Source: Paramacrobiotus metropolitanus
Lineage: Eukaryota; Tardigrada; Eutardigrada; Parachela; Macrobiotidae
DNA length: 64,000 nt
Direction: 5' to 3'
Assembly: GCF_019649055.1 (NCBI RefSeq)
Contig: NW_026570302.1
Coordinates: forward strand, 576,990-640,989
The position numbers and the translations under genes are program-made. Below are positions 1 through 10,695 of this stretch, one piece after another. Every line of letters begins with the position of its first letter. Position 1 is the stretch's first letter. The notes beneath the pieces are model-generated. The model made no database searches and was not told where the DNA came from. It saw nothing but the letters and a program-made list of their open reading frames with translations.

Positions 1-1239
1 GTAAAAATCACTTCTTTAATTAGTGAGAGTTTGTAGACGATTTGTGTCATGGTAATAACAAGGGCGGCAGTTTTGGGCACTTTGCCGCGAGTTAAACAGT
101 TCAATAACGCTAATGATGGTATTGGATGTTTTGGTAGTACCTAATTTTGTAGCAGTAGTGTCTGGTTAATACTGTCATAATTATGAATCGAAATAAAGAA
201 GAGATTAATAACAAGGGTGCAATTAGCATTCGGCGACATCAATTAAAATGGAAAGCAGAAGAGTGGCAATAAAATAACTGAGAAGCGTTAAGAGGCAGAG
301 AAGTGGTAGTGAAGTGAAACAAATGAATTTTAGGAAGGGCAGTGGTAAGACTGGCCGAACCATCACCAGTTAAACAATTTTTATCTGGACAGTTCTTCTT
401 CGATGATTTTATTGCAGTAGCTTACATGTCAAGATATATATCGTTTGGTGCTATATATATAAGATATATATCGGTGCAAAAATATATATCGTTTGTGTAT
501 CACTTAAAACGGAAGCAGGCAAATGGCGGGAAAGAACAATTGAAACGCCCTTTGTCTTACGCATATCTGCCGTTGTTGATGACGGGTGGTAATTTAACAC
601 AGCTTTGTAGCTACAGTTTACTTTCGAAATGGATTTTAAGCCGATATGTGCTATTAAAATTATCTGGAGCAGAATGTTATGAACTGTATCAGGAATTACT
701 ATTTGCTTTCGCAATTTCCCGCAACTGTTCCACTGGCCGAAAATTGATGAGACGAACCGAGCAGTTTTGGTCTGATAAAAGAAACGTTTCGTTTTCCTGT
801 GTAAAGGTTATGCAATCATTCCAATGTGCAGTTGTTGTTGTCAGACAGGTATGCAGAGCAACCTGCCAGTTCCAACTGGATCTCTTTGTGCTCTGTGTTT
901 TAGTTTATTCAGTTGCATTTTATAAAAGAGCACGGCGCTTACGTCGTGACAGGCACCGAAAGGCGTTTGAGTCCGATAGAATTTTGTGCATTTTAGGTTG
1001 AAAAATTTAAAACCATTCAGTGTTTCAGTAACTACTTTCGCCGAGCTGTGAATTCCAAAGATAGTACAGATACCTTAGTCATTGTAGCCGCTGGCGAACT
1101 TGCACCACTGTCAGGTCCCACAGCTGCTCGCCCCCTGCCGGCCTTCGCACGCGTTACTGAGAAGATAGACCCAGCATGAAGGGCGTTCTTCATACACCAA
1201 GCTCTGTGGTGCAAGTTCGTCCACCAGTTGCAGTATATA
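1..1239. other. Gene-poor stretch, no supported gene
   Basis: I find no coding signal here. A 219-codon open frame at 342-1001 runs through TATATA-rich sequence (about 430-495) and has no recognisable domain, repeat of a neighbouring family or splice context, so I treat it as chance. The remainder is unremarkable sequence. Confidence 0.5.
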
Positions 1240-1535
1240 ACGTCACCTTTACATCCTTATATGACGTCGGTTGACTCTCTTATTTGACGTAATTTCTATT
1301 CTTATATCGAGATATTTTTTACTTCCTTGTATGACGTCCCTTTTACTTCGTTGTATGATGTCACTTCTCTCCTCGGTATAAAGAGAGATAGAATATTTTC
1401 AATCTCGCGTGAATTAGATGACCTTTGCTGCGCACTGGTCGATGGCGACATTTACTTCCCTTATGCTGTCCTTTTACTTCCTTATATGGCGACATTTACT
1501 TCCTTGTGTGAAGTCATTTTCTTTCTTCCGTAACG
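1240..1535. repeat. Degenerate short tandem repeats with TGACGTC cores
   Basis: Roughly ten imperfect copies of a 20-25 bp unit resembling TTTACTTCCTTATATGACGT follow one another. The 3' units drift (GGCGACATTT, GAAGTCATTT) and end in a GACA microsatellite at about 1537-1552. No gene overlaps. Several units contain TGACGTC, which resembles a CRE/ATF site, but a regulatory role is only speculation. Confidence 0.6.
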
Positions 1536-1809
1536 GACAGACAGACAGACACTTTTTAATTTTGTCTGAATTAGAAGACCTTCGCTGCGCTCCGGTCGAC
1601 TAATATTTTCGAAACACCCTTTAGCTTCAGCAAATGCAGTTAAACACATCGCGTCATTTCTATAGCCGCGTTTTGTTTCTGTTTCGAGGTTGTGCTGTCA
1701 GGTTAACTTTGTTTTCAGGCAGATCCTACTGATTTTCATAAAAACGATTGTTTGGTATTCTTCAGGACCGGAGTCTGCTGACGATTCCAAGTAACTCCAA
1801 ACAACTGCG

Positions 1810-4038
1810 ATGTTCTTCTCTGACCGTGCCTGTCTAACTAACGGCGTTGAGGTTTTGGGGTTACTGTTTCGCAGTGGGCGCGTGGTGGACGTGGCGGACA
1901 ATGGACTCTTAATTGACTTCCGCTGTCCCAGCCGACGCTGCGAATTCACTCCGTTCGGCCGGCTCTTCCACAAGGCAATGTCCGAATCAATGAACGATCA
2001 GCTTCTTGCCACAGTGCACTTATTCGCAAAACCCGGCGTAAACATTCCCGTGGATGTGCTGGTGCGAGAGACACCATCGGGTCCGTGGACCTGGTTCCCC
2101 GCTGAAATGCTCAGTGTGCTGCGCGACCTTTGCCACAAAACCTCCACCGTAGCTGTTGTCCAGTGGATGCGCGATGTGCGTGTACGGATCTGTTTCCGTT
2201 GAAACGCTTGCGCTGGAGAGTACCAAGCAGTTTTTGGGCGACAGTGGGCCGTGAAGTTCCCGTCACGCTCTCCATATCGAATTACTGGCGTGATGATTCT
2301 TCTCATGTAAAGCAACCAGTCACTTGGCTTGAGCCAGTGAAACCAGGCATATTCGAGAAACGCAGTATGCTGTTGCCGGAAGACTTTCGCCACAGGAATG
2401 ACGATCAACTGCTCCTGTACTTGAATGGCGAAGCGATTTGTCGTCCTGCCTCTAACTGCCAGCCGGTTTATTTCGTGGATGTAACGGTTAAGGATGGATG
2501 TGCCAGACTGTCCTCTATTTGGCGGCATCCGGTCGATGATTTGTGGCAACGGACTATGAACCATTTTGGCCTCGCTCAGGAAACCACAAGATCTTGCGAA
2601 TACTTTGAGCCGTCTGAGGTCAGGCTTTTGAAACTGAAGTGCAGTTGTGTTAACTAATTCTTTGATTCCGTAATGCCAATTTTACTGGTAGACTTGCTTG
2701 TGGTGAAAAGTTTTCCGTGCTTCGGATACATCTTATTCTACTTTCATATAATTTGATAACATTTGTTTTACGTCTGTTTTTGCAGTACGAAATCAAAGAA
2801 TGTGAACATGCTATAGCTTCAAGTTTGCGGAACATCAGTTGCCTGCCAGAAAAGGGAATTCAACTGTAGAGCGCGAGGAAATCGATGAGATCCACATGCT
2901 CACGCCAGCTGTGCTGGTGGAAGTGTTTTCCCAGTTGGACACCTGGACGCAGGTCGGACTGCGCACCGTTTGTTTCACGTGGGACGCCATCTTGGAATCT
3001 CCTGTGTTGACGACCTGCATTGTTATTACCAGCCCGCAAAATGACTCCCAACCGAATTGCAGTCAGCTGCATTACTTTCTTACCTCGCCTGTTTTCTCTT
3101 GTCTCCGCAAATCCACGCAGCACCTTATTGTCGATGCCCGCAACAGTGGGATGGATATGGGCGATCTTCAGAAGCTGACGGAGATGACACACTATATCGG
3201 CCAGAAAACAGGGAGCCGATTGCGTACCATCCATTTCGTACGACTCAACCTGAAACTGCAATTTGGCAACATTGGCGATTCCGGTGATCGTGAGGATGCT
3301 CGATGTCAGCTGCACGGTCACAACGCTGACGATTCCAGCGGGTTGTTCTCGTCATTCTATCGTCTCGTCGAATTCATCGAAGCTTGTGGTGAACTGCCAT
3401 GCGATATGATACACCTGGTGACCTGTTCAATGAAATTTGATTTTGCTGATTTACGCCAGTGGAAGGAGACGCTGCTGTCGATTAACCTGACAGCGGTTCG
3501 GCTGCCGATGAGTGGGGGTATGAGCAGCGCGTTGTGGGATGCCCTGGAGTCCAACATGATTATGCCCACTGCCAAACAGCTCGGATTCTTGTCAACATGG
3601 CTGGCATCCGTCATCGACAGTGCACATCCCAGAAAGCGCTCTACGCGCGGAATAGCCTGCAGGGCGAGTGCGCTTTTGCTACGTTAAATTAAAGATATCG
3701 TTGATCCACTTCGTTCGAACGGCACTGCTATTGCGGAATTTGACTTTATGTCGCAACGATCCAAGAACAACTCAGTGTTCACCAAATTAGAGGAAACCAT
3801 GAATTAGAGTCCATGAATTAGAGGAAACCGTTCGGAAAGAAAGTAGCTTCGCCTCAAACAGTCAATGTTTATGAACCGTTTCAGTGTTGCAACTAAGCTG
3901 ACAGCGTTTGCGTGGTAAAACGATACTATTTTCGTGCTGGAACTCAGTTTCTGATTGCAGGCGTTGTGCGCGACACAGACAACCGACCCGCGTCCGTCCT
4001 CACATTATCGCGGCAGGAAATGGTGCGCTGACACATAA
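1810..4038 (+). pseudogene. Agenet-F-box family copy 1, three-exon pseudogene
   Basis: The three-exon family layout is preserved. Exon 1 is 1,810-2,579 with two Agenet/Tudor-like modules (GRVVDVADNGLLIDF near residue 25 and PVDVLVRETPSGPWTWFPAE near residue 77). Exon 2 is 2,786-3,663 with the F-box (TPAVLVEVFSQLDTWTQVGL) and the conserved downstream region. Exon 3 is 3,961-4,038 and begins ALCATQTTDPRPSSHYRG. Lesions: a one-base deletion near 2,182 (exon length 770, not a multiple of 3), the exon 1 donor reads GA instead of GT, a one-base loss near 2,835-2,860 (exon 2 length 878), a GC at the exon 2 donor, and a premature stop at 4,036 that removes most of exon 3. The start ATG aligns with the Met of better-preserved copies. 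It is clearly decayed. Confidence 0.85.
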
Positions 4039-5785
4039 CAGTTTCGAAGTGCGGGGCTAAGAGTTACGTCAGTGTGTCACCGCCTTTCATTCTGTCATTT
4101 TTTATTTTCAAAATTCACCGAATTACATATCTCAAAATTAATTCCGGACATTCGCAAATATATGCCGACCCTCGAAACACGATAAGTAATACTGAAGTAA
4201 GTTCAGAAAATAGAACCCTAAGTTACCGGTTGAATGGCCAAACGCGAAGCGCCCATGTTAATTCACCTATACTTGAAGTTTAATTTAGTTTACCTATATA
4301 CCAAACTTAATTTACCTAATTTATCTCCTCCACAATAAAAGCCTCCTCTGCGGTATAAGCCTTTTTCCGGGCACCTTTGAAAATTTAGAATTCTAGGGCT
4401 TGTGATTCGAAAAATACGGTAAGCGGGTCTGGCTCACAAAATACGCTAAATGAAATTCCCCCACTAACGGTTTTCCTTTTACCTACGAAAGAAAGACATA
4501 CCATCTAATCGTTTTCCATAAACGTTTCGTCGTTTCGACATCCCATGTTCTGCCGAAAACGAACCACCTTTACCTAAATCATATCCAATGATTTTTTTCG
4601 AACAATTTTGCGTTAAAATATTTTGCGCAGTTATAAGGAAAGTCTGAATCCGTGTACAAGCTAACAAAGACAATCAGTATCTTAATTCAACAATAAATGT
4701 ATGATTTAGAATAGACTTGTCGAATATCTCTGCGCAAATACCATTTTATTTCGAAGCAATTAACGGTTGCAACTGGATCGAACACATATTAAGTTAAACA
4801 GAAAGGTGGATGACCTTTGCAGAAAGGTGGATGACCTTCATTGAAGATCCACCATCCACCCGTCCACCTTCCTGCCGGCTACAAGCGTCGCTTACTAGCG
4901 CCTTTAGCAGTATAATGTTTTTGGTAAGTGATGTGTAAATTACTGGCTAATAACTAAACCAATAAAATTCACTCCCTCAGCAGTATAAAGCGGCGTTAAT
5001 ACTCCATGCACCTTGTACTAATAGTGAGTCACGAACGTCAGTAGAATGTTACGGAAAGTACATTCTTGAAACCAATATCGTACTCAAGGACTTTGTTATA
5101 TAGATATTACTTACATTATACAGAACAGTGAGTACGGCAAGTACTGTTTCAGTGTGAGCAACTACTTGAACTTATGTCTTAATACGAGTAGTCTTTGCAA
5201 GCAGACCTGAACCTTTGACCCTTTTGGGTTATATTCTCCTTTACTGTTCCTAGCTTCGCTTCGGTCTTATAGTGCTAGCCTAAAGCGGTGCACTTTCCTA
5301 GTTAATATCACTCTATAGCAGCCATTGACAGACCTGTGCTGTTATGGAAAATTTACCCAGAGTTATAGTTTTCGTTTTCTGTTACAGTGCGAGTTACGCT
5401 ACGGGTTACGCTATCCATCCAAGCAAACCGACTTTCGAGTTATTCAGTGAAATACACTACCACAAGCAATTAACCCTTGATTCACCTGTACAGATACATC
5501 GACTTTTGTCAGAACAACAAGTTTGTGTTACGATGTTCAAGTTCAGAACTGTCTTCGCTTTCGCTCCAGTAACGGTAAGATCTGAGTCGGAATCATCAGA
5601 CAAACCAAAAGAAAAAAACATACAACATTTATTTACAATATAAAGTGTATACAGCAGCGTAAATACCGGTAACTGTGCCGACAGGTTCAGCTGTATAGCG
5701 GATTAGCGACTTAACAAAATACACGACAACATTGAATTTAGTGCTTTTAAAAAACAAATGGCGATGGCCTTTTGTAAAAGTTATT
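4039..5785. other. Intergenic, no supported gene
   Basis: No gene is supported. A short direct duplication (GAAAGGTGGATGACCTT twice) lies at about 4,800-4,840 next to an inverted piece. From about 5,480 to 5,760 the sequence matches 45,070-45,345, which is the downstream flank of a second family copy. This shows that the two loci were duplicated with their flanks. The 99-codon frame at 5,344-5,643 lies across that flank and is not conserved. Confidence 0.55.
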
Positions 5786-7615
5786 TCACACACGATCTCG
5801 ACCCCGAAAAAGGACGGTCAAAAAACTCGCCATCCATCGGAAAATCCGCTCCAGAGTAATCATCATCCCAGTCTTCTTCCATCGTCCCAGTTGATTAAAA
5901 TATTCCGCCACCTCGACCAGAAATTGCCGCGCACGCTTATCGGTAGAAGCAAACATAGGTCAGCACATACCCAGCAAATTATTACCCTCTCCGAACGATG
6001 GCTGTCATCAGCAGTGGTTACCTTCAGCCACATCGATAGCATCTCGAGCTGCTCTTCCGTGGGTATCGGGATGGATTTCTCAATAGCATCCCGCATCGTG
6101 CAGCGCACATCAGCGCTCATGGCAAACAAAGTGGTGCAAGGTCGACTTCCAGCTGCATCTCCAGCCCGTCGCCTGTCTTATTATAATCCAAATCGATAGT
6201 GCAGTTTACTAGATGCATGACGTCGCACGGCAGATCACTGCAAGCGGTGATAAAACTGACCAGCCGATAGGTCGGCGAAAAACATCTGATTTTCAATCGA
6301 AGCCCAATGAAATTGATCACTCGCAATCGACTTCCGGTATTCCGGACGGCATAATGTATCATATCAGTCAGTGTTATAAAATCTCCCGTATCCATCAAAT
6401 GGTTACGGTCATCGACAACGATGTGCTGTGTGGATTTGCGGATGCATTTGAAAACAGGTACCGCCAGAAAGTAATGCAGCTGACCGTGATTCGCTTGATA
6501 GTCTTTGTGAGGGCTCGCAACGAGGATGTAAGTCTTCAGCGGAGGTGATTGTATGATCCAATTCCACGCGTTACAAACTCTGCGTAATCCGGTCTGTGTC
6601 CAATTATCCAATTGCGAGGAAACTTCCCGCAGCCCGGATGTCTTTAGTACACGCACATCATCAATCTCCTGGCGATTCGCAGAAAATATTTTTTCTTCAA
6701 TCAGCAACCGATTAATGTATCGAATACGCGAGGTTAGCGCGCCATGATATCGATGAACCTCCTGCTGCAAAAAAAATAATTTAGCGTAGGTTCTTTAGAG
6801 AAGAGCCCGTCAGAGTTTTTGTGAAAGCAGCTTTCCGCTGGAAAATAACTAACAAAGACAGCATTGAAAAGCAGAACGTATTTTGCCGGTACCTGACAAG
6901 ATGACGGAGTCTCTTTACGCTGATATTCAGACCGATGCCGCCAAATGTACGACACACGTCCGTCCTTTACTTCGACGAACGACACCGGCCATCCTTCTGT
7001 GTTACCATTTAGTGATGGAGCAGTTTCTCGACATCCACATCGCGGCAGTCTTTCGGTAACGGCAGACTGCGCTTCTCAAAGGTCCCTGGTTCAACGGGCT
7101 CTGACCATCCGTCCTACCCGATCATCTCCAAGAAGTAGTCATGCCAGGCATCCGACAAAGAATACTTACTGGGCGGGGGGCTGCAAGCCCATATAATCCC
7201 ACCAGTCGCTCGCCGCTCTTCAACGCAGCCCCTCAATGGGAAGCACTTCCGTGTACTGTAATCCATTCTCCCATCGGACCACGGCCACTCTGCAAAACCT
7301 GTGGAGGATACCGCGCGTCACATTCACAATTTCCACCGGAAACCACGTCCACGCACCACCGGGCGACATGCGCATCAATGCGTCGACTGGAATCGGTGTA
7401 CTGGATTCGGTGTATGCGTCGGCCAGGTCTCCCTCTTTTACTGACTTGACATTTCGGAAAACATGATTAAATAGGGTGAATTCGCGGCGTCGATTATAAC
7501 TGAGAAAATCAATGATGAGACCATTGTCCGCCACGTCGACAACCTGTCCGACACGGAATAGACCGTCCTGGCCCAATACCTCCACGGAGTTCGTCCTATA
7601 AACTTTGCCAAACAA
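5786..7615 (-). pseudogene. Agenet-F-box family copy 2, heavily decayed pseudogene
   Basis: Closest relative is the copy at 45.4-47.8 kb, with the same flanks. Exon 1 (7,615-6,893) has the tandem Agenet-like region. Its start codon is TTG where the sister has ATG, the Trp of the conserved RLRWRV motif is TGA, and more stops follow (7,165, 7,105 and 7,010 regions). Exon 2 (6,764-5,971) keeps the F-box (TSGLREVSSQLDNWTQTGL) but has a net one-base loss near 6,120. The second intron and the first half of exon 3, including the ALCATQ motif, are deleted, so exon 2 runs almost directly into a remnant at about 5,938-5,786. The splice sites of intron 1 remain canonical. Confidence 0.85.
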
Positions 7616-7867
7616 CGTTAACGTTGAAGCTGGCAAGTCGTCTGCTCCTGGAAATAGAATATACAAGGCAATCCTTGGATAATTTTACCGTCTATGGATT
7701 GAACAGTCTGGAGAATCCGTAGAAAGTCTCGCACATAAAATTAGCCGCAGATCAGTCAACTGCATCCATCTAATGCTCATAGTTGTAACTGTTTCTGTTG
7801 TACTTAAATTATGTGTTCAGCATTAATACGATTACTAGTAACCTTCACTCTTTAGTCTTTAAAATAA

Positions 7868-8423
7868 GGAAATGGCTATTCTCACCACCCTGACACCACC
7901 TTTGGCTATTGTCACCACCTTTCACCTCGTTTTGGCTATCCGCACAACGTTTTTTATAATATTTTTCACACCACATTTGGCTATTCCCACCCCTTGTGGC
8001 TTTGCTGCTCTAGTGCATTCGGCTATTCCCATCCGTTTCTGAATATACATATATCTTCGCTTTCAGTCACACTTCACTTTTCTGTACTGTTGCGAGCCAA
8101 AAACGTTCGAACAAAACTGGGTGCTGACAGTGGTCGGTGACTACTCTGTTCGCATTGCAGTGCTATGCTGCCAGAAAAAATGCAGATCTATACCACCTTA
8201 GAACAACAACTGGTGCCACTGTCAAAAATTGTGGTCATAAGGCTTACGACATACAGAGCGCAAAGAAACAGTTTTATTAAAACTTGCTTCAAGATTTGTT
8301 AAAGATTTTTAAAACTGTCTAATAAAAAAACATTTCCTACGAAGAAGTGGGAATAGTCAAAAGGTGGTGAACGGTGGTGAGAATATCCAAATGGCGGTGC
8401 GAGGTGGTGGGAATAGCCACACC
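7868..8423. mobile_element. Non-autonomous TIR element, 556 bp, 9-bp duplication
   Basis: The ends are inverted repeats that are themselves built of a repeated GGCTATTCYCACCACC motif: several direct copies inside the left end and inverted copies inside the right end. The element is flanked on both sides by TTAAAATAA (7,859-7,867 and 8,424-8,432), a plausible target-site duplication. The homologous flank at about 47,980-48,010 lacks the insertion, giving an empty site. No coding capacity is visible. A duplication of 8-9 bp would suit a hAT- or MULE-type element, but the family is not certain. Confidence 0.75.
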
Positions 8424-8879
8424 CTTAAAATAATGAGGGTCCGTGTATCCGCATTCGGTATACCTACTGTAGTAGACACTGTGTATTAGTGATTGTAACA
8501 GTCGGCGCATAGACTACAGTACAAATTCTACGTACAATGTAGGACTAAATAGTCGCATAACCCTATACCCAGCATTCTGTGCGCATGCGGCGCAGTGCAC
8601 TTGTACGAACCGGATATTTTGAACTCACTCGTACAGCGCACTGCGCTGCATACGTACTGAATGCGGATATGTTCGGTATGCGACCATTTCGTCCTAAGCT
8701 GTACGATATAGACAATCGACGATTATTTTTTCGACCGCTGTTAGGCGCTGCATACCGGCGGCAGGGTATGGTACCAGTACTGGTAGGAATGAAATCTTTA
8801 TTGATGTTCTTATCACGACATAACAGTCGTAATTCATATCACTACGGCCAACAATGCACAATTAAGAATTAAAACAAAA

Positions 8880-9105
8880 CAAACGAAATCAGTATTATCC
8901 ATCAGTTTATTCTTGCCCGGTAAAGTTCCTAAAACGGCAGCTGCATTGCCTTTAATAATTGCGAGGCTAATACGCGGCTTTAAAAAAGCTGTGGATCTGC
9001 ATTCCCCGGACCTCTCTTTCGTTTTCCGTCCAAGGAAACTGACCATTTCTCTGGCTTCTTCGCCGAGCACTCCCAGGGTTTCCACGGCAAAAGGATAAAA
9101 CCACT
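8880..9105 (-). pseudogene. Relic of an R2-type retrotransposon C-terminus
   Basis: The minus-strand frame contains VETLGVLGEEAREMVSF and later AIIKGNAAAVLGTLPG. These match, in order and spacing, VETLGPLGPDASRLVTE and ISIDVQRGNAASVMGTAP in the larger frame at 63,043-63,915. Only about 70 residues of the extreme C-terminus survive, so it is a 5'-truncated relic, as expected for a non-LTR retrotransposon insertion. Confidence 0.65.
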
Positions 9106-9215
9106 ATTCTTCGCCCAGCTGCCGATAGTTGTATCGCTTCCGGCATTCTGCTTGGTGTGCTTTACCAGTACTGTACTGTTGTAAAAGTCATGTTATTACT
9201 CCTTTTAATCCGAAA

Positions 9216-9349
9216 TTGTCAACTGCGGCGGTATAAATGAAACAGCTGAAAACATTTGACCTGCTGTATACGAATTACGAGGTAACACTTAATCGAATTG
9301 CCACGCATTCATTCGGAATAAAAGTAAACGGGGAGTGGTGTAACTGGTA
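9216..9349. repeat. Left half of a host repeat split by the 11.6-kb transposon
   Basis: This sequence matches about 59,330-59,458 (shared stretches include AATGGTGTAACTGG-like and CATTCA-CGGAAT segments). In the 59-kb copy it continues directly into AGATACTTTTATTCGTATAA. Here that continuation is found only at 21,647, after the transposon. The pair therefore gives an approximate empty site for the insertion. Confidence 0.7.
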
Positions 9350-10040
9350 CGAGGAGGGGGTAAATACACGGGATAGACAGAAAAAACGGCAATAATAAGG
9401 GATAACCATTCACGTGTTGTGCAACACGGCCAGCCACCAAGGGAAGGCAGTTCAGTAACACAGTGCAGAACAGCCGTTGAGACTCCAGTCTCGAGCTGTT
9501 TCTCCGTAGACTTCTATGTTAAATTCAACCACCTTCGTCTTGCACATTTCAGAACTAATCCGCACAATTGATAGCTCAAAAGAACAAGAAAAAATTTACA
9601 AGATTTTTTATACCAAACAACTTGCCACTTACGAAAACTGAAGCAAGATTGAGCCATTTGAGTTTCGTAGACTAAGCATAGGAGTTGGATGGTTTGCTTC
9701 CACGGAGCTCCTATGCTTTGTCTATGGAAAACTTAATTGGCTCTAGCTTGTCTTATTTCTCATAGATCACGGTTTGCGTGGTATCGAAAATCTTGTTAAT
9801 TTTTTCTTGTTCTTTTGAGCCATTGATTGTGCGGTTTAGTCCTGAAATGTGCAAGATGCAGGTGTTTAAGTTTAACATGGAAGCGTACGGAGAAGGCAGC
9901 TCGGGTCTCAAAGCCTGAATTTTATGTAGTGTCGCTGGACTGCCTTCCCTTGGTGGCTGGCCGTGCTGCACAACACGTGAATGGTTATCCCTTGTTATTG
10001 CCGTTTTTTCTGTCTATCCCGTGTATTTACCCCCTCCTCG
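9350..10040. mobile_element. 691-bp fold-back element, TA target duplication
   Basis: The left arm (from CGAGGAGGGGGTAAATACAC) and the right arm (ending in its reverse complement) pair for about 280-300 bp each with scattered mismatches. The whole element can fold into one hairpin, including an inner stem around CTAAGCATAGGAG at 9,672 and CTCCTATGCTTTG at 9,707. TA flanks both ends (9,348-9,349 and 10,041-10,042), as in Tc1/mariner-type insertion. It has no coding capacity. The terminal CGAGGAGGG is shared with the MITE at 11,159-11,449. It sits seven bases outside the left end of the large transposon. Confidence 0.8.
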
Positions 10041-10049
10041 TACTTCAAA

Positions 10050-10092
10050 TATAGGGGGCAAAACTAAACGTGTTCCACGGTTCCCCTGTATT
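10050..10092. repeat. Left terminal inverted repeat of the 11.6-kb transposon
   Basis: These 43 bp match the reverse complement of 21,604-21,646 at 41 positions; the two differences are both A/G transitions. Homology probably continues inward by about 18 bp on the other side of a hairpin inserted in the right copy. Confidence 0.85.
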
Positions 10093-10695
10093 CCCTCGTG
10101 AAAATGAAAGTTACAAAAAAGATCTAGTTAAGAATTCGTGTACTATAGAAGTTACTACTAAACGTTGTAAAATATTTTGTGAGCAGCCGATCCTATGTCG
10201 AAGTTTAATGTAACTTCTCATCTTTGTTTACTTACACTGAATGCTACACAAAACTTCCACGACAGTTCAACATTTTCATTACCACAAATCGAGAACAGAC
10301 GCGGCAAATACTATTCGTAAGAAAATAAAAAAAACAATCAGAACGTCGCAATTATTTGCTAAAGTCTGTCCGAAATTCCTGACTTATTTAAGTAAGCCAG
10401 GAGAAAAACAACAAAGTTATTGATGCGAAACAAGAAATAATAGGGCAAAAATGATGATTGTAGGAAATGAGCATCGTCGAAGAAGGTTTGAACAAATCCA
10501 GGCAGAGGAAATGCGATCGGCTAATTCGAACCAGAAACACCACAGTCGCAGCGGTCACGACGGCATGCGTGTCAAAGCCAAAGGAGCATAAATCTGGAAA
10601 CGAAGAACGTAATATTCTCTAGCGAATTAAAAATTATCAAGTGAAGTTGGACAAGAAAAATCGGAAAAATAGAAAAATATGTTTTGCTTACTTTT

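Noticed and set aside
342-1001. 219-codon open frame, possibly a membrane protein
   Set aside because: Runs through TATATA repeats, no coherent hydrophobic pattern or known motif, and no relatives within the window.
5344-5643. 99-codon frame with a signal-peptide-like start
   Set aside because: Its 3' half is duplicated non-coding flank shared with 45 kb, where the frame is not kept.
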